Assembly: GCF_004765605.1 (NCBI RefSeq) | Contig: NZ_SRLC01000001.1 | Location: 806,001-870,000 of the forward strand | Origin: Hymenobacter aquaticus | GTDB taxonomy: Bacteria; Bacteroidota; Bacteroidia; Cytophagales; Hymenobacteraceae | DNA length: 64,000 bases | Direction: 5' to 3' | Shown here: positions 39,018 to 48,377 of the stretch, in pieces | How the letters are laid out: every line of letters begins with the position of its first letter | How positions within the stretch are numbered: position 1 is the stretch's first letter | Made by a program: the position numbers and the translations under genes | Notes under the pieces: model-generated | The model's database searches: none | Seen by the model: the letters and a program-made list of their open reading frames with translations, nothing else | Told to the model about the DNA's origin: nothing

Positions 39018-41699
39018 ATGTCACTGCCCACCGCCTCGCACGTCCGCCAGCAATTCCTGGATTTCTTCGCTTCCAAAGGCCACCACATCGTGCCCTCGGC
39101 GCCCATTGTGGTGAAAGACGACCCCACGCTGCTGTTCATCAACTCGGGCATGGCCCCGTTCAAGGACTACTTCCTGGGCAACAAGCCCGCGCCCTTCAAG
39201 CGCATTGCCGACACCCAGAAGTGCCTGCGCGTGAGCGGCAAGCATAACGACCTGGAAGAGGTAGGCTACGACACCTATCACCACACCATGTTCGAGATGC
39301 TCGGCAACTGGTCGTTTGGGGATTACTTCAAGAAAGACGCCATTGCCTGGGCCTGGGAGCTGCTCACCGACGTGTACAAGCTGGAAAAGGACCGCCTCTA
39401 CGTGACCTATTTCGAGGGCGACCAGGCCGACGGCACCGCCGCCGACACCGAAACCCAGGACCTGTGGCGCCAGTACACCACCGACGACCGGATTCTGCCC
39501 GGCAACAAGAAGGACAACTTCTGGGAGATGGGCGACACCGGCCCCTGCGGCCCCTGCACCGAAATCCACATCGACCTGCGCTCCGAGGAGGAGCGGGCCC
39601 AGAAGCCCGGCCGCGAGCTGGTCAACGCCGACCATCCGCAGGTGGTGGAAATCTGGAACAACGTGTTCATGGAGTTCCAGCGCCTGGCCGATAAAAGCCT
39701 CATCAAGCTGCCCGAGCAGAGCGTGGACACCGGCATGGGCTTCGAGCGCCTGATGATGGCCGTGTCGGGCGTGAAGTCGAACTACGACACCGACGTGTTT
39801 CAGCCGCTGATTCAGTTCATTGCCAAGGAGGTAGGCAAGGAGTACCACGGCACGGCTCCGGCCACCGTAAACGACCAGCCGACCACCGAAAACGAGAAAA
39901 CGGACATTGCCATCCGCGTTATTGCCGACCACATCCGCACCATCGCCTTCACCATTGCCGACGGGCAGCTGCCCTCCAACGTGAAAGCCGGCTACGTGAT
40001 TCGCCGCATTCTGCGTCGGGCTGTGCGCTACGCGTTTTCGAGTCTCAACCAGAAGCAGCCCTTCCTGTACAAGCTGGTGCCCGTATTGGCCGACCAGATG
40101 GCCGGCATCTTCCCCGAGCTGAAAGCCCAGACGGCCTTCGTGCAGCGCGTGATTGAGGAGGAGGAAATTGCCTTCCTCAAAACCCTGGAAACTGGCCTGC
40201 GCCGCCTCGACGCCCTGGAGGAAACCACCCGCCAGAACGGCGGCGTGATTGACGGCAAAACGGCCTTCGAGCTGAGCGACACCTTCGGCTTTCCGCTCGA
40301 CCTCACCGCCCTCATTGCCCGCGAAAAGGGCCTGACGGTGGACGAGGAAGGCTTCAAAAAAGAGCTGGAGCAGCAGAAAAACCGCAGCCGCAACGCCCAG
40401 GAAACCGAGCAGAGCGACTGGGTAACCGTAACGGAGCACGACGCGCCCAACGTGTTTGTGGGCTACGACCACGACGAGGCCACGGCCCGCCTGCTGCGCT
40501 ACCGCAAAATCGACAAGAAGGGCAAAACCGAGTATCAGCTGGTGCTCGACCAGACGCCGTTCTATGCCGAATCGGGCGGGCAGATTGGCGACACGGGCTA
40601 CCTGGAGTCGCCGCTGAGCAAGGTGCGCGTGATTGACACCAAGAAGGAAAACGACCTCATCATCCACACCACCCTGGACTTGCCCCAGGACTTGGAGGCC
40701 GAGTTCCTGGCCCGGCCCGACGCGGCCCGGCGCGCCCTCATCCGCAACAACCACACGGCTACCCACTTGCTGCAAGCCGCCCTGCGCGAAATCCTGGGCA
40801 GTCACGTGCAGCAGAAAGGCTCGTTGGTGAACGACAAGCTGCTGCGCTTCGACTTCTCGCACTTCACCAAAGTAACCGACGAGCAGCTGCGCGAGATTGA
40901 GCGCATGGTGAATGAGAAAATTCGCCAGCAGATTCCGCTCGACGAGCGCCGCCACGTGCCCATCGCCGAGGCCAAAAACCTGGGCGCCATGGCTTTGTTC
41001 GGCGAGAAGTACGGCGACTTCGTGCGCGTTATCACCTTCGATAAGGACTACTCCGTGGAGCTGTGCGGGGGCCTGCACGTGCAGAACACCGGTAGCATCG
41101 GCTACTTCAAAATCACCTCGGAAAGTGCCGTGGGCGCGGGTGTACGCCGCATCGAGGCCGTGACGGCCGGCGCGGCCGAAGCTTACGTGGACCAGCAGCT
41201 CGACTTGCTGGCCCAGGTGCGCGAGACGCTGGGCAACCCCCAGCACCTCATCACCAGCATCGAGAAGCAGAGCGAGGAAATTGCCGGCCTGCGCAAGCAA
41301 ATCGAGCAGTTTGCCCAGCAAAGCATCAACCAGCAGAAAGACCAGCTGGTCGGCCAGGTAAAGGACCTGAACGGCGTAAATTTCCTGGCCGCGCAAGTGC
41401 AGGCCAGCAGCGCCGACGCCCTCAAAACCCTGGCCTTCAACCTGCGCCAGGCCGTGCCGAACCTGGTGGCCGTGCTCGGGGCCGAAATCGATGGCAAGCC
41501 CCAGCTGGCCGTGATGCTCGACGACGAAATTGCCAAAGCTGGCAAGCTCAACGCCAGCACGCTGGTGCGCGAGCTGGCCAAGGAAATCCAGGGCGGCGGC
41601 GGCGGGCAGCCGTTCTTCGCCACGGCCGGCGGCAAGAACGCGGCCGGGCTGGGCGCGGCTGTTGCCAAAGCCGAGGCTTTGATTGGCAGCTCTCTGTAG
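39018..41699 (+). CDS. alaS: Alanyl-tRNA synthetase
   Basis: This class II synthetase charges tRNA-Ala and edits mischarged Ser/Gly. The 893-residue protein has the catalytic domain with motif 1 (RQQFLDFFASKGHHIVPSAPI), motif 2 (KHNDLEEVGYDTYHHTMFEMLGNWSFGDYFK), motif 3 (VDTGMGFERL), the tRNA-binding helical region, the editing-domain zinc site (HTATH, H579/H583, and CGGLH, C683/H687), and the C-terminal DHHA1/oligomerisation part with the glycine-rich QGGGGGQPFFATAGGK. The start MSLPTASHVRQQFLDF is the family's usual form. Confidence 0.97.
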   Translation: MSLPTASHVRQQFLDFFASKGHHIVPSAPIVVKDDPTLLFINSGMAPFKDYFLGNKPAPFKRIADTQKCLRVSGKHNDLEEVGYDTYHHTMFEMLGNWSFGDYFKKDAIAWAWELLTDVYKLEKDRLYVTYFEGDQADGTAADTETQDLWRQYTTDDRILPGNKKDNFWEMGDTGPCGPCTEIHIDLRSEEERAQKPGRELVNADHPQVVEIWNNVFMEFQRLADKSLIKLPEQSVDTGMGFERLMMAVSGVKSNYDTDVFQPLIQFIAKEVGKEYHGTAPATVNDQPTTENEKTDIAIRVIADHIRTIAFTIADGQLPSNVKAGYVIRRILRRAVRYAFSSLNQKQPFLYKLVPVLADQMAGIFPELKAQTAFVQRVIEEEEIAFLKTLETGLRRLDALEETTRQNGGVIDGKTAFELSDTFGFPLDLTALIAREKGLTVDEEGFKKELEQQKNRSRNAQETEQSDWVTVTEHDAPNVFVGYDHDEATARLLRYRKIDKKGKTEYQLVLDQTPFYAESGGQIGDTGYLESPLSKVRVIDTKKENDLIIHTTLDLPQDLEAEFLARPDAARRALIRNNHTATHLLQAALREILGSHVQQKGSLVNDKLLRFDFSHFTKVTDEQLREIERMVNEKIRQQIPLDERRHVPIAEAKNLGAMALFGEKYGDFVRVITFDKDYSVELCGGLHVQNTGSIGYFKITSESAVGAGVRRIEAVTAGAAEAYVDQQLDLLAQVRETLGNPQHLITSIEKQSEEIAGLRKQIEQFAQQSINQQKDQLVGQVKDLNGVNFLAAQVQASSADALKTLAFNLRQAVPNLVAVLGAEIDGKPQLAVMLDDEIAKAGKLNASTLVRELAKEIQGGGGGQPFFATAGGKNAAGLGAAVAKAEALIGSSL

Positions 41700-41718
41700 C
41701 GTAAAAAAAGCAGTAGTA

Positions 41719-42477
41719 ATGCTGATTTACAGAGGCTTATTTCTGGTAGCAGCGGGCCTTGGGTCCGCTGCTACTGTTTCGGGGCAATCGGCGCCGCCGG
41801 GCCTGAATGCCTATTTTCAGAGCCAGGGGAAAAACGATGATCTGAGTTTTGGCCCCGGCATTCTGTTCCGGACCGATACGGTGCGCACGGCCGGTACGCC
41901 TGCTGGCACGCTGGTCCGATATTATCCGTCGGGCAAGAAATACGAGGAAGCGGATTTCGCCAATCTGCGCAAGGGAGAGCTGCAGGGCCGGCAGACGCGC
42001 TGGTTTGAGACCGGCCAGGTGCAGGCCACCGAGGAATATGCCGCCGGCAAGCGCCAGGGGCTGCTGACCACGTTTTACCCCAACGGGGTGGTGCGGCGGC
42101 GCGAGGAATTCGTCCAGGGAAAGAGTCGTGCCGCCCAATGCTTTACGGCGGCGGGCCAGCCTGTGGCCTGCTCCGACTACGTGGTGTTTCCCGAATACCC
42201 CGGGGGCCTACAGCTGCTGCTGACCCGGATTCAGACGAGTGTGAACTATCCGGAGCAGCAGATCCAGGAGGGAATTGAAGGCAAGGTGCGGGTTGATTTC
42301 GTCATCGATAAAACCGGGGCCGTGCGCAACGCCCGCATCCAGAAAAGCCTGTCGGAGCCGCTGGATGCCGAGGCCCTGCGGGTGGTGAATAGTTTGCCAG
42401 ATTGGACGCCCGGCCGCCTGGATGGTGAGCCAGTAGAGGTTCTCTTCACGCTGCCGGTCACCTTTAAAATTGAGTAG
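41719..42477 (+). CDS. Secreted YwqK-repeat protein with TonB C-terminal domain (paralog 1)
   Basis: A 252-residue exported protein with a signal peptide (MLIYRGLFLVAAGLGSAATVSG). The first half has short MORN/YwqK-like repeats, one per line of Y(Y/F)PSG-type: VRYYPSGKKYEEADF, WFETGQVQATEEYAAGKRQG and TFYPNGVVRRREEFVQGK. The C-terminal half is a TonB_C fold (QIQEGIEGKVRVDFVIDKTGAVRNARIQKSLSEPLDAEALRVVNSLPDWTPGRLDGEPVEVLFTLPVTF). Such C-terminal domains interact with outer-membrane receptors or serve as export-linked modules. It is followed by a paralog with the same layout. Confidence 0.85.
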   Translation: MLIYRGLFLVAAGLGSAATVSGQSAPPGLNAYFQSQGKNDDLSFGPGILFRTDTVRTAGTPAGTLVRYYPSGKKYEEADFANLRKGELQGRQTRWFETGQVQATEEYAAGKRQGLLTTFYPNGVVRRREEFVQGKSRAAQCFTAAGQPVACSDYVVFPEYPGGLQLLLTRIQTSVNYPEQQIQEGIEGKVRVDFVIDKTGAVRNARIQKSLSEPLDAEALRVVNSLPDWTPGRLDGEPVEVLFTLPVTFKIE

Positions 42478-42627
42478 GCTGGCCTAAGGCCGGCCAGCTT
42501 ATCCCTTCTTTCTTATTGCACGACTTTCTTTCGTGAAGGATTCTTTTCTGGTAAGGGGCACCCGTCTGGTTTACCGCCTAGGTTGATGGCAAGATCTATT
42601 GAGTTTTCACTTTTATATTCGCTTACG

Positions 42628-43527
42628 ATGCGCATTTCTACCCTTTTGCTGACTGGCCTGCTGGCCGGCAGCACCATTACCGCCCGCGCCCAGGCTCCGG
42701 CAGCCAAGCCCATTGCGGTGGTGCAGCGCACAACTATCTACTTTGATTCGTTTGGGGCCGTGCTGCCTTCCGAAGCAGGCGCTGACCACCGGGAAGAAAT
42801 TACCTTTCGGGACAGCGTCAGCGGCACGGTGCGGGTGTATTATCCGTCGGGCAAAATCCGACGCATCGTGCCCTACGCCTATCTGAAGGGCGGCATCCGG
42901 CACGGAGTGGAAACCACCTGGTACGAAGCCGGGCAGATGCAAACCCGGGTGGAATACGTGGCGGGGCAGCGGCAGGGCGAGTTTCTGGCGTATTACCCCA
43001 CCGGCACGCTGAAACGGCGCGAAACGTACGCCGCCGGTCAGCGCACGGCCGGGGAGTTGTTTGGGCCCGATAGTCAGCCCCAGCCGTTTGCCGAGGAGTC
43101 GACTATGCCGGTCTATCCGGGCAAGGAGGCGGGCCTGAAGCGTGACTTATCCGCGGCCATGCGCTACCCGGCGGCGGCCAAGCAGGCCAAACTGCAGGGG
43201 AAGGTCTTGGTGGTTTTCACGGTGGATACAACCGGGGCGGTAAAGGATGCCCACGTAATTAAGTCGGTGGCCCCGCTGCTGGACGAGGCTGCCCTGGCGG
43301 CCGTGGCGAAGCTGAAGCGCTTCGAGCCAGGGCGGCAGGACGGGGTGCCGGTTGCCGTATCGTTTACGGTTCCGCTGGATTTTGCCTTGTCGGCCGCCGC
43401 GCAAAGCCCGTATGCCCCCGCTACTCCTGACGTCAACCGCGGCGGGCAGCCGTTTGGCCGGCCCAACTACGAGCGTCCCGGCAGCATGAACGACCGGCGC
43501 CCCGCGGCCGGGGCAGTGCGCCAGTGA
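42628..43527 (+). CDS. Secreted YwqK-repeat protein with TonB C-terminal domain (paralog 2)
   Basis: A 299-residue protein with the signal peptide MRISTLLLTGLLAGSTITARAQA and the same order as paralog 1: YwqK-like repeats (VRVYYPSGKIRRIVPYAYL, WYEAGQMQTRVEYVAGQRQG, YYPTGTLKRRETYAAGQR) then a TonB_C domain (AKQAKLQGKVLVVFTVDTTGAVKDAHVIKSVAPLLDEAALAAVAKLKRFEPGRQDGVPVAVSFTVPL). A proline-rich extra tail of about 35 residues (YAPATPDVNRGGQPFGRP...) follows. The signal peptide is near-identical to that of the next, otherwise unrelated gene. Confidence 0.85.
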   Translation: MRISTLLLTGLLAGSTITARAQAPAAKPIAVVQRTTIYFDSFGAVLPSEAGADHREEITFRDSVSGTVRVYYPSGKIRRIVPYAYLKGGIRHGVETTWYEAGQMQTRVEYVAGQRQGEFLAYYPTGTLKRRETYAAGQRTAGELFGPDSQPQPFAEESTMPVYPGKEAGLKRDLSAAMRYPAAAKQAKLQGKVLVVFTVDTTGAVKDAHVIKSVAPLLDEAALAAVAKLKRFEPGRQDGVPVAVSFTVPLDFALSAAAQSPYAPATPDVNRGGQPFGRPNYERPGSMNDRRPAAGAVRQ

Positions 43528-43582
43528 GGGCCCGGAAACCAGGCCTGAGTTTTATCTAGTCGTTTACTTTTTTCAGCTTCCT

Positions 43583-44551
43583 ATGCGCATTTCTACCCTT
43601 TTCCTGGCCGGGGCTCTGCTCACCGGCAGTGCAACTACCGCCCGCGCTCAGGCCTACACCGACCCGGGCAGCTACAACAACGCCATTGTGGCCGAGCAGC
43701 TGATTATGCAGAAAAAGTGCCTGCGCTACATCAGCAAATCGGCCCACAGCGAGAATGAGCGCAAGATTGAGGCCCGCCGCCAGGACGTGGTGGCCCAGAA
43801 CAAGGCCTCACTGGCCAAAATCTCCCACCTGCCTGGCTTCCAGGGCAACACCGAGTTTCGGGACCGGGCCAAGGCCGCGTTCCAGCAGATGCTGAGCGTG
43901 TATTCCGCTGACTACCAGAAGGTGAACAGCCTGGCCGTGGGCCGCAGCAAGAGCCTGGAAGCCATGCAGCGCTACTTCGACGCGCTGGAAGCGGCCGAGC
44001 AGAAGCTCAAAGTAGCCGGCGACAGTGTGGAAGTGGCCCAGCAGCGCTTTGCGGCCCGCTTTAAAATGACCGTGACCGAAGACCGGGAAACCCGCAAGAT
44101 GAACGAGGTGATTCGGCAGGTGTCGGAGGTGAATGCCTACCAGCACAGGATTTTCCTGGCGTACTTCCGCCTGGAGCGCGCCAACGCCCAGCTCACCGAC
44201 GGCCTCAACGCCCAGGATGCCAAGGCTTTTGAAGCGGCCCGGCTGGCCCTGGAAACCGAAACCGACAAAACCCTGGCCGAGCTGGACGCCATTCCCGCCT
44301 TCCGCGGCAAAGACACCCAGTACCGCGACGCGGTGCGCGACTACGCCAAGTTCTACGTTATCTGGAGCGGCAACCAGTTCAAGAAGATGACCGAGCTGCT
44401 GGAGCAGAAAGACCACCTGACCAAAGTCGACGCGGATGCCTTCAACGGCTACATTGCGGCCTATAATAAGCAGAATCACAAGCTGCTGGAAGCCTACAAC
44501 AACGCGGGCAATACCTTCCAGGCCACGTACATCCCGGTTTTCAACGATTAG
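43583..44551 (+). CDS. Secreted all-helical surface protein
   Basis: A 322-residue exported protein with the signal peptide MRISTLFLAGALLTGSATTARAQA, highly similar to that of paralog 2 upstream. The mature part is helical and charged, with repeated coiled-coil-like stretches (EAMQRYFDALEAAEQKLKVAGDSVEVAQQRFAARFKM and similar). It resembles the LIC11966-type surface proteins of spirochaetes and Bacteroidota, by memory only. No catalytic motif. It is followed by a perfect 23-bp hairpin terminator. Confidence 0.75.
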   Translation: MRISTLFLAGALLTGSATTARAQAYTDPGSYNNAIVAEQLIMQKKCLRYISKSAHSENERKIEARRQDVVAQNKASLAKISHLPGFQGNTEFRDRAKAAFQQMLSVYSADYQKVNSLAVGRSKSLEAMQRYFDALEAAEQKLKVAGDSVEVAQQRFAARFKMTVTEDRETRKMNEVIRQVSEVNAYQHRIFLAYFRLERANAQLTDGLNAQDAKAFEAARLALETETDKTLAELDAIPAFRGKDTQYRDAVRDYAKFYVIWSGNQFKKMTELLEQKDHLTKVDADAFNGYIAAYNKQNHKLLEAYNNAGNTFQATYIPVFND

Positions 44552-44579
44552 GCCGACCTAAGCCCGTAGCCCAGGTGGC

Positions 44580-44635
44580 CCACCACGCAAAAAACCGGGC
44601 CGGCAGCAGTGTCGGCCCGGTTTTTTGCGTGGTGG
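44580..44635. terminator. Perfect 23-bp hairpin terminator
   Basis: CCACCACGCAAAAAACCGGG (left arm 44580-44602) pairs exactly with 44613-44635 around a 10-base loop; the CCGGGCCG/CGGCCCGG core is flanked by A and T runs. Confidence 0.88.
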
Positions 44636-44781
44636 CGGCGGCAAAACTTTGGGTGGCCGGCCGTGGGCCTTTCCTGAGGATAATGGGCCCGGCAGTTGAT
44701 GAAAGTCATGTTTTGTGAGGCGGCCCCGGCCGAACTTGCCGGCCCTGCCCGGCCCCCGGCGGGGCCGGTAGCCGCCCGCCC

Positions 44782-45903
44782 ATGAACCTGACCCGACCCC
44801 CGATGCCCTGCCCGCTTGCCGTACGGCCCCGGCTCTGGCTGCTGGCTAGTCTGGCGTGCCTGGCCGGCTGCCGCGAGAAGGCGGAGCGGGTGAAACCCGT
44901 CTGGTCGGCTATTTCGGAGTCGGTGTACGCGGCGGGCACGGTCAAAAGCGGGCGGCAGTACCAGGCCTTTGCCAGCGTCGGGGGCATTATCCAGGCGGTG
45001 CTGGTGCGGGAGGGCGACTCGGTGCGGGTGGGCACGCCGCTGCTCGCCATTGCCAGCGACGTACCGCAGCTCAACCAGGACAACGCCGCCCTGGCCGCCC
45101 GCCATGCCGCTTTGGCCGCCAACCAGAGCCAGCTGCAGGAAGCCCGCCAGCGCATTGCCCTGCAACGCCGCGCCCTGCTCAACGACCAGCTGCAGCTCAG
45201 CCGCCAGCGCCGGCTCTGGCAGCAGGCCATTGGCACGAAGCAGGCGCTGGAGCAGCGGGAGCTAGCCTACGCCAGCTCCAAAACGGCCTACGAAGCGGCG
45301 GTGCTCAGCTACCAGACCCTTAGAAAGCAGCTCGATTTCGCCGCCGCCCAGGCCCGTAACAACCTCCGCATTGCCCGGCAGCAGGCCGGCGACTTCGTGT
45401 TACGCAGCAAAGTGGCTGGCCGCGTCTACCAGCTCTACCGCGAAGCGGGGGAGGCCGTGACGCCCCAGACGCCGCTGGCCCTGCTCGGCGACGCCCGCCA
45501 CTTCGTACTCGACATGCAGGTCGACGAGTCCGACATCGTCAGAATCCGCCCCGGCCAGCGGGTGCTGGTAACCCTGGACAGCTACCCGGGCCAAGTGTTT
45601 CCGGCGCGCGTCACCACCATTTCGCCGATGATGAACCCCGGCAGCCGCACGTTTCAGGTCGAGGCGGCCTTCGTGCGCCAGCCCCCGGTGCTCTACCCGT
45701 TCGTCAGCTTCGAGGCCAACATCGTGCTGCGCACCCAGCCTCGGGCCCTGCTCATTCCGCGCCGCCTGCTGGTGAACGACTCCACCGTTTTGAAAAGCAA
45801 CGGTGAGCCGGCGCGCGTCAGAACCGGCCTGCGCGACTACCAGATGGTGGAAATCCTCTCGGGCCTCACGTCCAACGACGAGCTCACGGCTCCCGCGCAA
45901 TGA
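44782..45903 (+). CDS. MacA/HlyD-type efflux adaptor lipoprotein
   Basis: A 373-residue membrane fusion protein. A basic start and hydrophobic stretch end in the lipobox LAGC (C30), so it is probably lipid-anchored. The rest has the adaptor layout: a barrel-lipoyl part (YAAGTVKSGRQYQAFASVGGIIQAVLVREGDSVRVGTPLLAI), a long coiled-coil hairpin (residues about 95-195), the second lipoyl half (VLRSKVAGRVYQLYREAGEAVTPQTPLALLGD) and a beta-barrel (HFVLDMQVDESDIVRIRPGQRVLVTLDSYPGQ). It couples an inner-membrane ABC pump to an outer-membrane channel. It overlaps the permease gene by four bases, showing a real operon. Confidence 0.9.
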   Translation: MNLTRPPMPCPLAVRPRLWLLASLACLAGCREKAERVKPVWSAISESVYAAGTVKSGRQYQAFASVGGIIQAVLVREGDSVRVGTPLLAIASDVPQLNQDNAALAARHAALAANQSQLQEARQRIALQRRALLNDQLQLSRQRRLWQQAIGTKQALEQRELAYASSKTAYEAAVLSYQTLRKQLDFAAAQARNNLRIARQQAGDFVLRSKVAGRVYQLYREAGEAVTPQTPLALLGDARHFVLDMQVDESDIVRIRPGQRVLVTLDSYPGQVFPARVTTISPMMNPGSRTFQVEAAFVRQPPVLYPFVSFEANIVLRTQPRALLIPRRLLVNDSTVLKSNGEPARVRTGLRDYQMVEILSGLTSNDELTAPAQ

Positions 45904-47159
45904 AACTGAATCTGCTCTACGACGTGGCCCTGTCGCTGCTGCTGGCCCGCTGGCGGCAGACGCTGGTGGCGGCCGTCGGGGTCACGTTCAGCATCACCAT
46001 GTTCATTGCTTTGCTCAGCTTCATGTCGGGCCTCAACCAGCTGCTCGACGGGCTGGTGCTGAACCGCACGCCCCACGTGCGCCTCTACAACGAAGTGCAG
46101 CCGGCCCCGCAGCAGCCTATTGACCGCTACACCGGCCCCGGGCGGCAGTACAACTTTATTCGCTCCGTCAGGCCCCGTGACGAGCTGCCGCGCATCCACG
46201 ACGCCGGGGCCATCATCGGGGCCCTGCGCCACGACCCGCGGGTGCGGGGCGTGGCTCCCAAAGCCCAGGCCCAGGTGTTTTACAACGTGGGCACCATCAA
46301 CCTCACCGGCACCATCAGCGGCATTGAGGTAGAGCAGGAAGACCGGCTTTTTGCCTTTGGCAGCTACGTGGTGGCCGGCAACCCGCTGAGCCTCAAAACC
46401 GTGGCCAACAGCATCATCCTGGGCAAAGCCGCCGCCGACCTCATGCTGGTCGGGGTGGGCGACGTGGTGCAGGTGACGACCGTGAAGGGCAACCGCGCGC
46501 AGCTCAAGGTGGTGGGCCTGTTTCAGTCGGGCCTGCTGGAAATCGACAAGGTGCAGAGCTACACCTCGCTGGCTACGGCCCAAAAGCTGCTCGGCGAGCC
46601 CAACACCTACGTGACCGACGTGCAGGTGAAGCTCCACGACTTTACGCTGGCGCCCCGGCTGGCCAAGGAATTCGCGGCGCTCTACGACGTGCAGGCCCTG
46701 GACATGCAGACGGCCAACTCCGAGTTCGAAACCGGCACCTTCATCCGCACGCTCATTTCCTACGCCGTGGGCATCACGCTGCTGATTGTGGCGGGCTTCG
46801 GCATTTTCAACATCCTGAACATGATGATCTACGAGAAGATGGACACCATTGCCATTCTCAAGGCCGTCGGGTTTGCGGGCGCCGACGTGCGGCGGCTGTT
46901 CGTGGCGGTGGCCCTGGCCATTGGGCTGTCGGGCGGGGCGGTGGGGCTGCTGTGCGGGCTCGGCCTCTCGGCCCTGATTGCGCGGGTGCCGTTTCACCCG
47001 GCCTCCCTGCCGGGAGTGCACACCTACCCGGTCGACTTCGACCCGGTTTTCTACGGCATTGGGGCGGTATTCTCGCTGGTTACCACCTATCTGGCCGGTT
47101 TTTTTCCGGCCCGCAAGGCCAGCAAGATCGACCCGGTCGTCATCATCCGGGGCAAGTAA
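45900..47159 (+). CDS. MacB/FtsX-type ABC transporter permease
   Basis: A 419-residue permease with an N-terminal membrane helix (about 20-45), a large periplasmic MacB-like domain (about 55-280, with PKAQAQVFYNVGTINLTGTISGIEVEQED), then three C-terminal helices with the FtsX-family motif (IRTLISYAVGITLLIVAGFGIFNILNMMIYEKMDTIAILKAVGFAGADVRRLF) and LAGFFPARKASKIDPVVIIRGK. It works with the following ATPase as a mechanotransmitter, pulling substrate from the periplasm through the adaptor. Overlaps the adaptor gene; ATPase starts 13 bases later. Confidence 0.93.
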   Translation: MKLNLLYDVALSLLLARWRQTLVAAVGVTFSITMFIALLSFMSGLNQLLDGLVLNRTPHVRLYNEVQPAPQQPIDRYTGPGRQYNFIRSVRPRDELPRIHDAGAIIGALRHDPRVRGVAPKAQAQVFYNVGTINLTGTISGIEVEQEDRLFAFGSYVVAGNPLSLKTVANSIILGKAAADLMLVGVGDVVQVTTVKGNRAQLKVVGLFQSGLLEIDKVQSYTSLATAQKLLGEPNTYVTDVQVKLHDFTLAPRLAKEFAALYDVQALDMQTANSEFETGTFIRTLISYAVGITLLIVAGFGIFNILNMMIYEKMDTIAILKAVGFAGADVRRLFVAVALAIGLSGGAVGLLCGLGLSALIARVPFHPASLPGVHTYPVDFDPVFYGIGAVFSLVTTYLAGFFPARKASKIDPVVIIRGK

Positions 47160-47171
47160 CAAAACGTTGAG

Positions 47172-47852
47172 ATGGAAACGCCCGCCCTCGAAGCCCGCCA
47201 GATTACCAAGTACTTCGACGACCCCGTGCGGGTGCAGGTGCTGCACGGCCTCTCGTTTGCGCTGGCCCGGGGCGAGTTTGCGGCCGTGGTGGGCAAGTCG
47301 GGCTGCGGCAAGTCGACGCTGCTCTACATTCTCTCCACCATGGATACGGCCTACGAAGGCGAGCTGCTGATTGACGGCCAGGCCATGCGGAACAGAAAAG
47401 AAGCCGAGCTGGCCCGCGTCCGCAACGAGCAAATCGGCTTCGTATTCCAGTTTCACTACCTGCTCAACGAGTTTTCGGTGCTGCGCAACGTGATGCTGCC
47501 CGGCGAAAAGCTGGGCCGGCTTGCCCGCCCCGAAATCGAGCACCGGGCCTACGAGAAGCTGAGAATCCTGGGCATCGAACGTGAGGCGCTGAAGAAACCC
47601 AACCAGCTCTCGGGCGGCCAGAAGCAGCGCGTGGCCATTGCCCGGGCCCTGATCAACGACCCGCTCATCCTGATGGGCGACGAGCCCACCGGCAACCTCG
47701 ACAAGAAAAACGGCGAGGTCGTGTTCGACGTGTTTAAGGAGCTGGCCGAAACCTACCGCCAGGCCCTGCTCATCGTGACCCACGACAACGAGTTTGCCGC
47801 CAAAACCCACCGCATCATTGAAATGGAGGACGGCCGCATCCTGCCCCGCTAA
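47172..47852 (+). CDS. MacB/LolD-type ABC transporter ATPase
   Basis: A 226-residue ATP-binding protein with Walker [10 protein letters not shown] (residues 41-49), the Q-loop [17 protein letters not shown], the signature [15 protein letters not shown], Walker [14 protein letters not shown] and the H-loop IVTHDNEFA. It is the energy unit of the adaptor/permease operon. The three genes form a type VII ABC (MacAB-like) exporter; the outer-membrane channel must come from elsewhere. Substrates of this class include peptides, antibiotics, lipoproteins or exopolysaccharide precursors. The stop overlaps the convergent DUF2892 gene by four bases. Confidence 0.95.
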   Translation: METPALEARQITKYFDDPVRVQVLHGLSFALARGEFAAVVGKSGCGKSTLLYILSTMDTAYEGELLIDGQAMRNRKEAELARVRNEQIGFVFQFHYLLNEFSVLRNVMLPGEKLGRLARPEIEHRAYEKLRILGIEREALKKPNQLSGGQKQRVAIARALINDPLILMGDEPTGNLDKKNGEVVFDVFKELAETYRQALLIVTHDNEFAAKTHRIIEMEDGRILPR

Positions 47853-48058
47853 TGCGGGCGGACCCGCCGGGTGCTGATGCCCAGCAAGCTATAGATGGGG
47901 CAGTAGCCAAAAACGCCCGTGCCCAGCAGCAGCGCCGCCACGGCCAGCCAGAAAACAAGCGGGGCTCCGGTGCGCTGCTCCTGCAGCAGCACCCCAATCA
48001 GCACGGCCGCCAGGGCGATGCGCAGGCCCCGGTCAATAAGGCCAATATTCTGTTGCAT
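47849..48058 (-). CDS. DUF2892 family membrane protein
   Basis: A 69-residue protein with two membrane helices (GLRIALAAVLIGVLLQEQ and LVFWLAVAALLLGTGVFGYCPIYSLLGIS). The patterns MQQNIGLIDRGLRI at the start and GYCPIYSLLGIST near the end are the hallmarks of the DUF2892/YgaP-like group, which is often linked to rhodanese domains and sulfur handling. Here it is stand-alone. The stop lies four bases inside the convergent ABC ATPase gene. ATG 48058 is the family start. Confidence 0.9.
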   Translation of the reverse strand: MQQNIGLIDRGLRIALAAVLIGVLLQEQRTGAPLVFWLAVAALLLGTGVFGYCPIYSLLGISTRRVRPH

Positions 48059-48377
48059 GACTGTCAAAGGGTTATGTGGTGGATGAAAACAAAGCTCCCC
48101 CGCCGGTCCGCCCGAAGGCTGCGAGCCAAAGGGCGGCGGTGGGTAGTGCAGTGAAGTTACCCCGTTTCCCGGCCGCCGGGCATGATGAGGATCAGTTGGC
48201 TGCCCTGATTCTGCGCAGGGCGATTGGCTGAGTTGGCGGCAGTCGGCGGAAGTTTCTAGGCCTACTCGGCCAAAAAAAGGCAGTGCTGGCGGCGGTTGGC
48301 CAATAAAAACCGCGGCAGCAAGTAACTTAGCGGCAGCATTGCGGCCAATTTCGCCCCAACTGCCTATTCTGCTTGAT
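48059..48377. other. Divergent gap before gatB
   Basis: No gene is seen. A TAACTTAG element (48323-48330) with TTGG about 24 bases upstream (48296-48299) is a plausible but imperfect promoter for gatB, with a leader of about 45 bases. Confidence 0.45.

Noticed and set aside
39021..41396. A 791-codon open frame opposite alaS
   Set aside because: Antisense shadow of alaS with no recognisable domain.
45837..47810. A 657-codon open frame opposite the efflux permease and ATPase genes
   Set aside because: It spans two well-supported genes on the other strand and has shadow-like composition.
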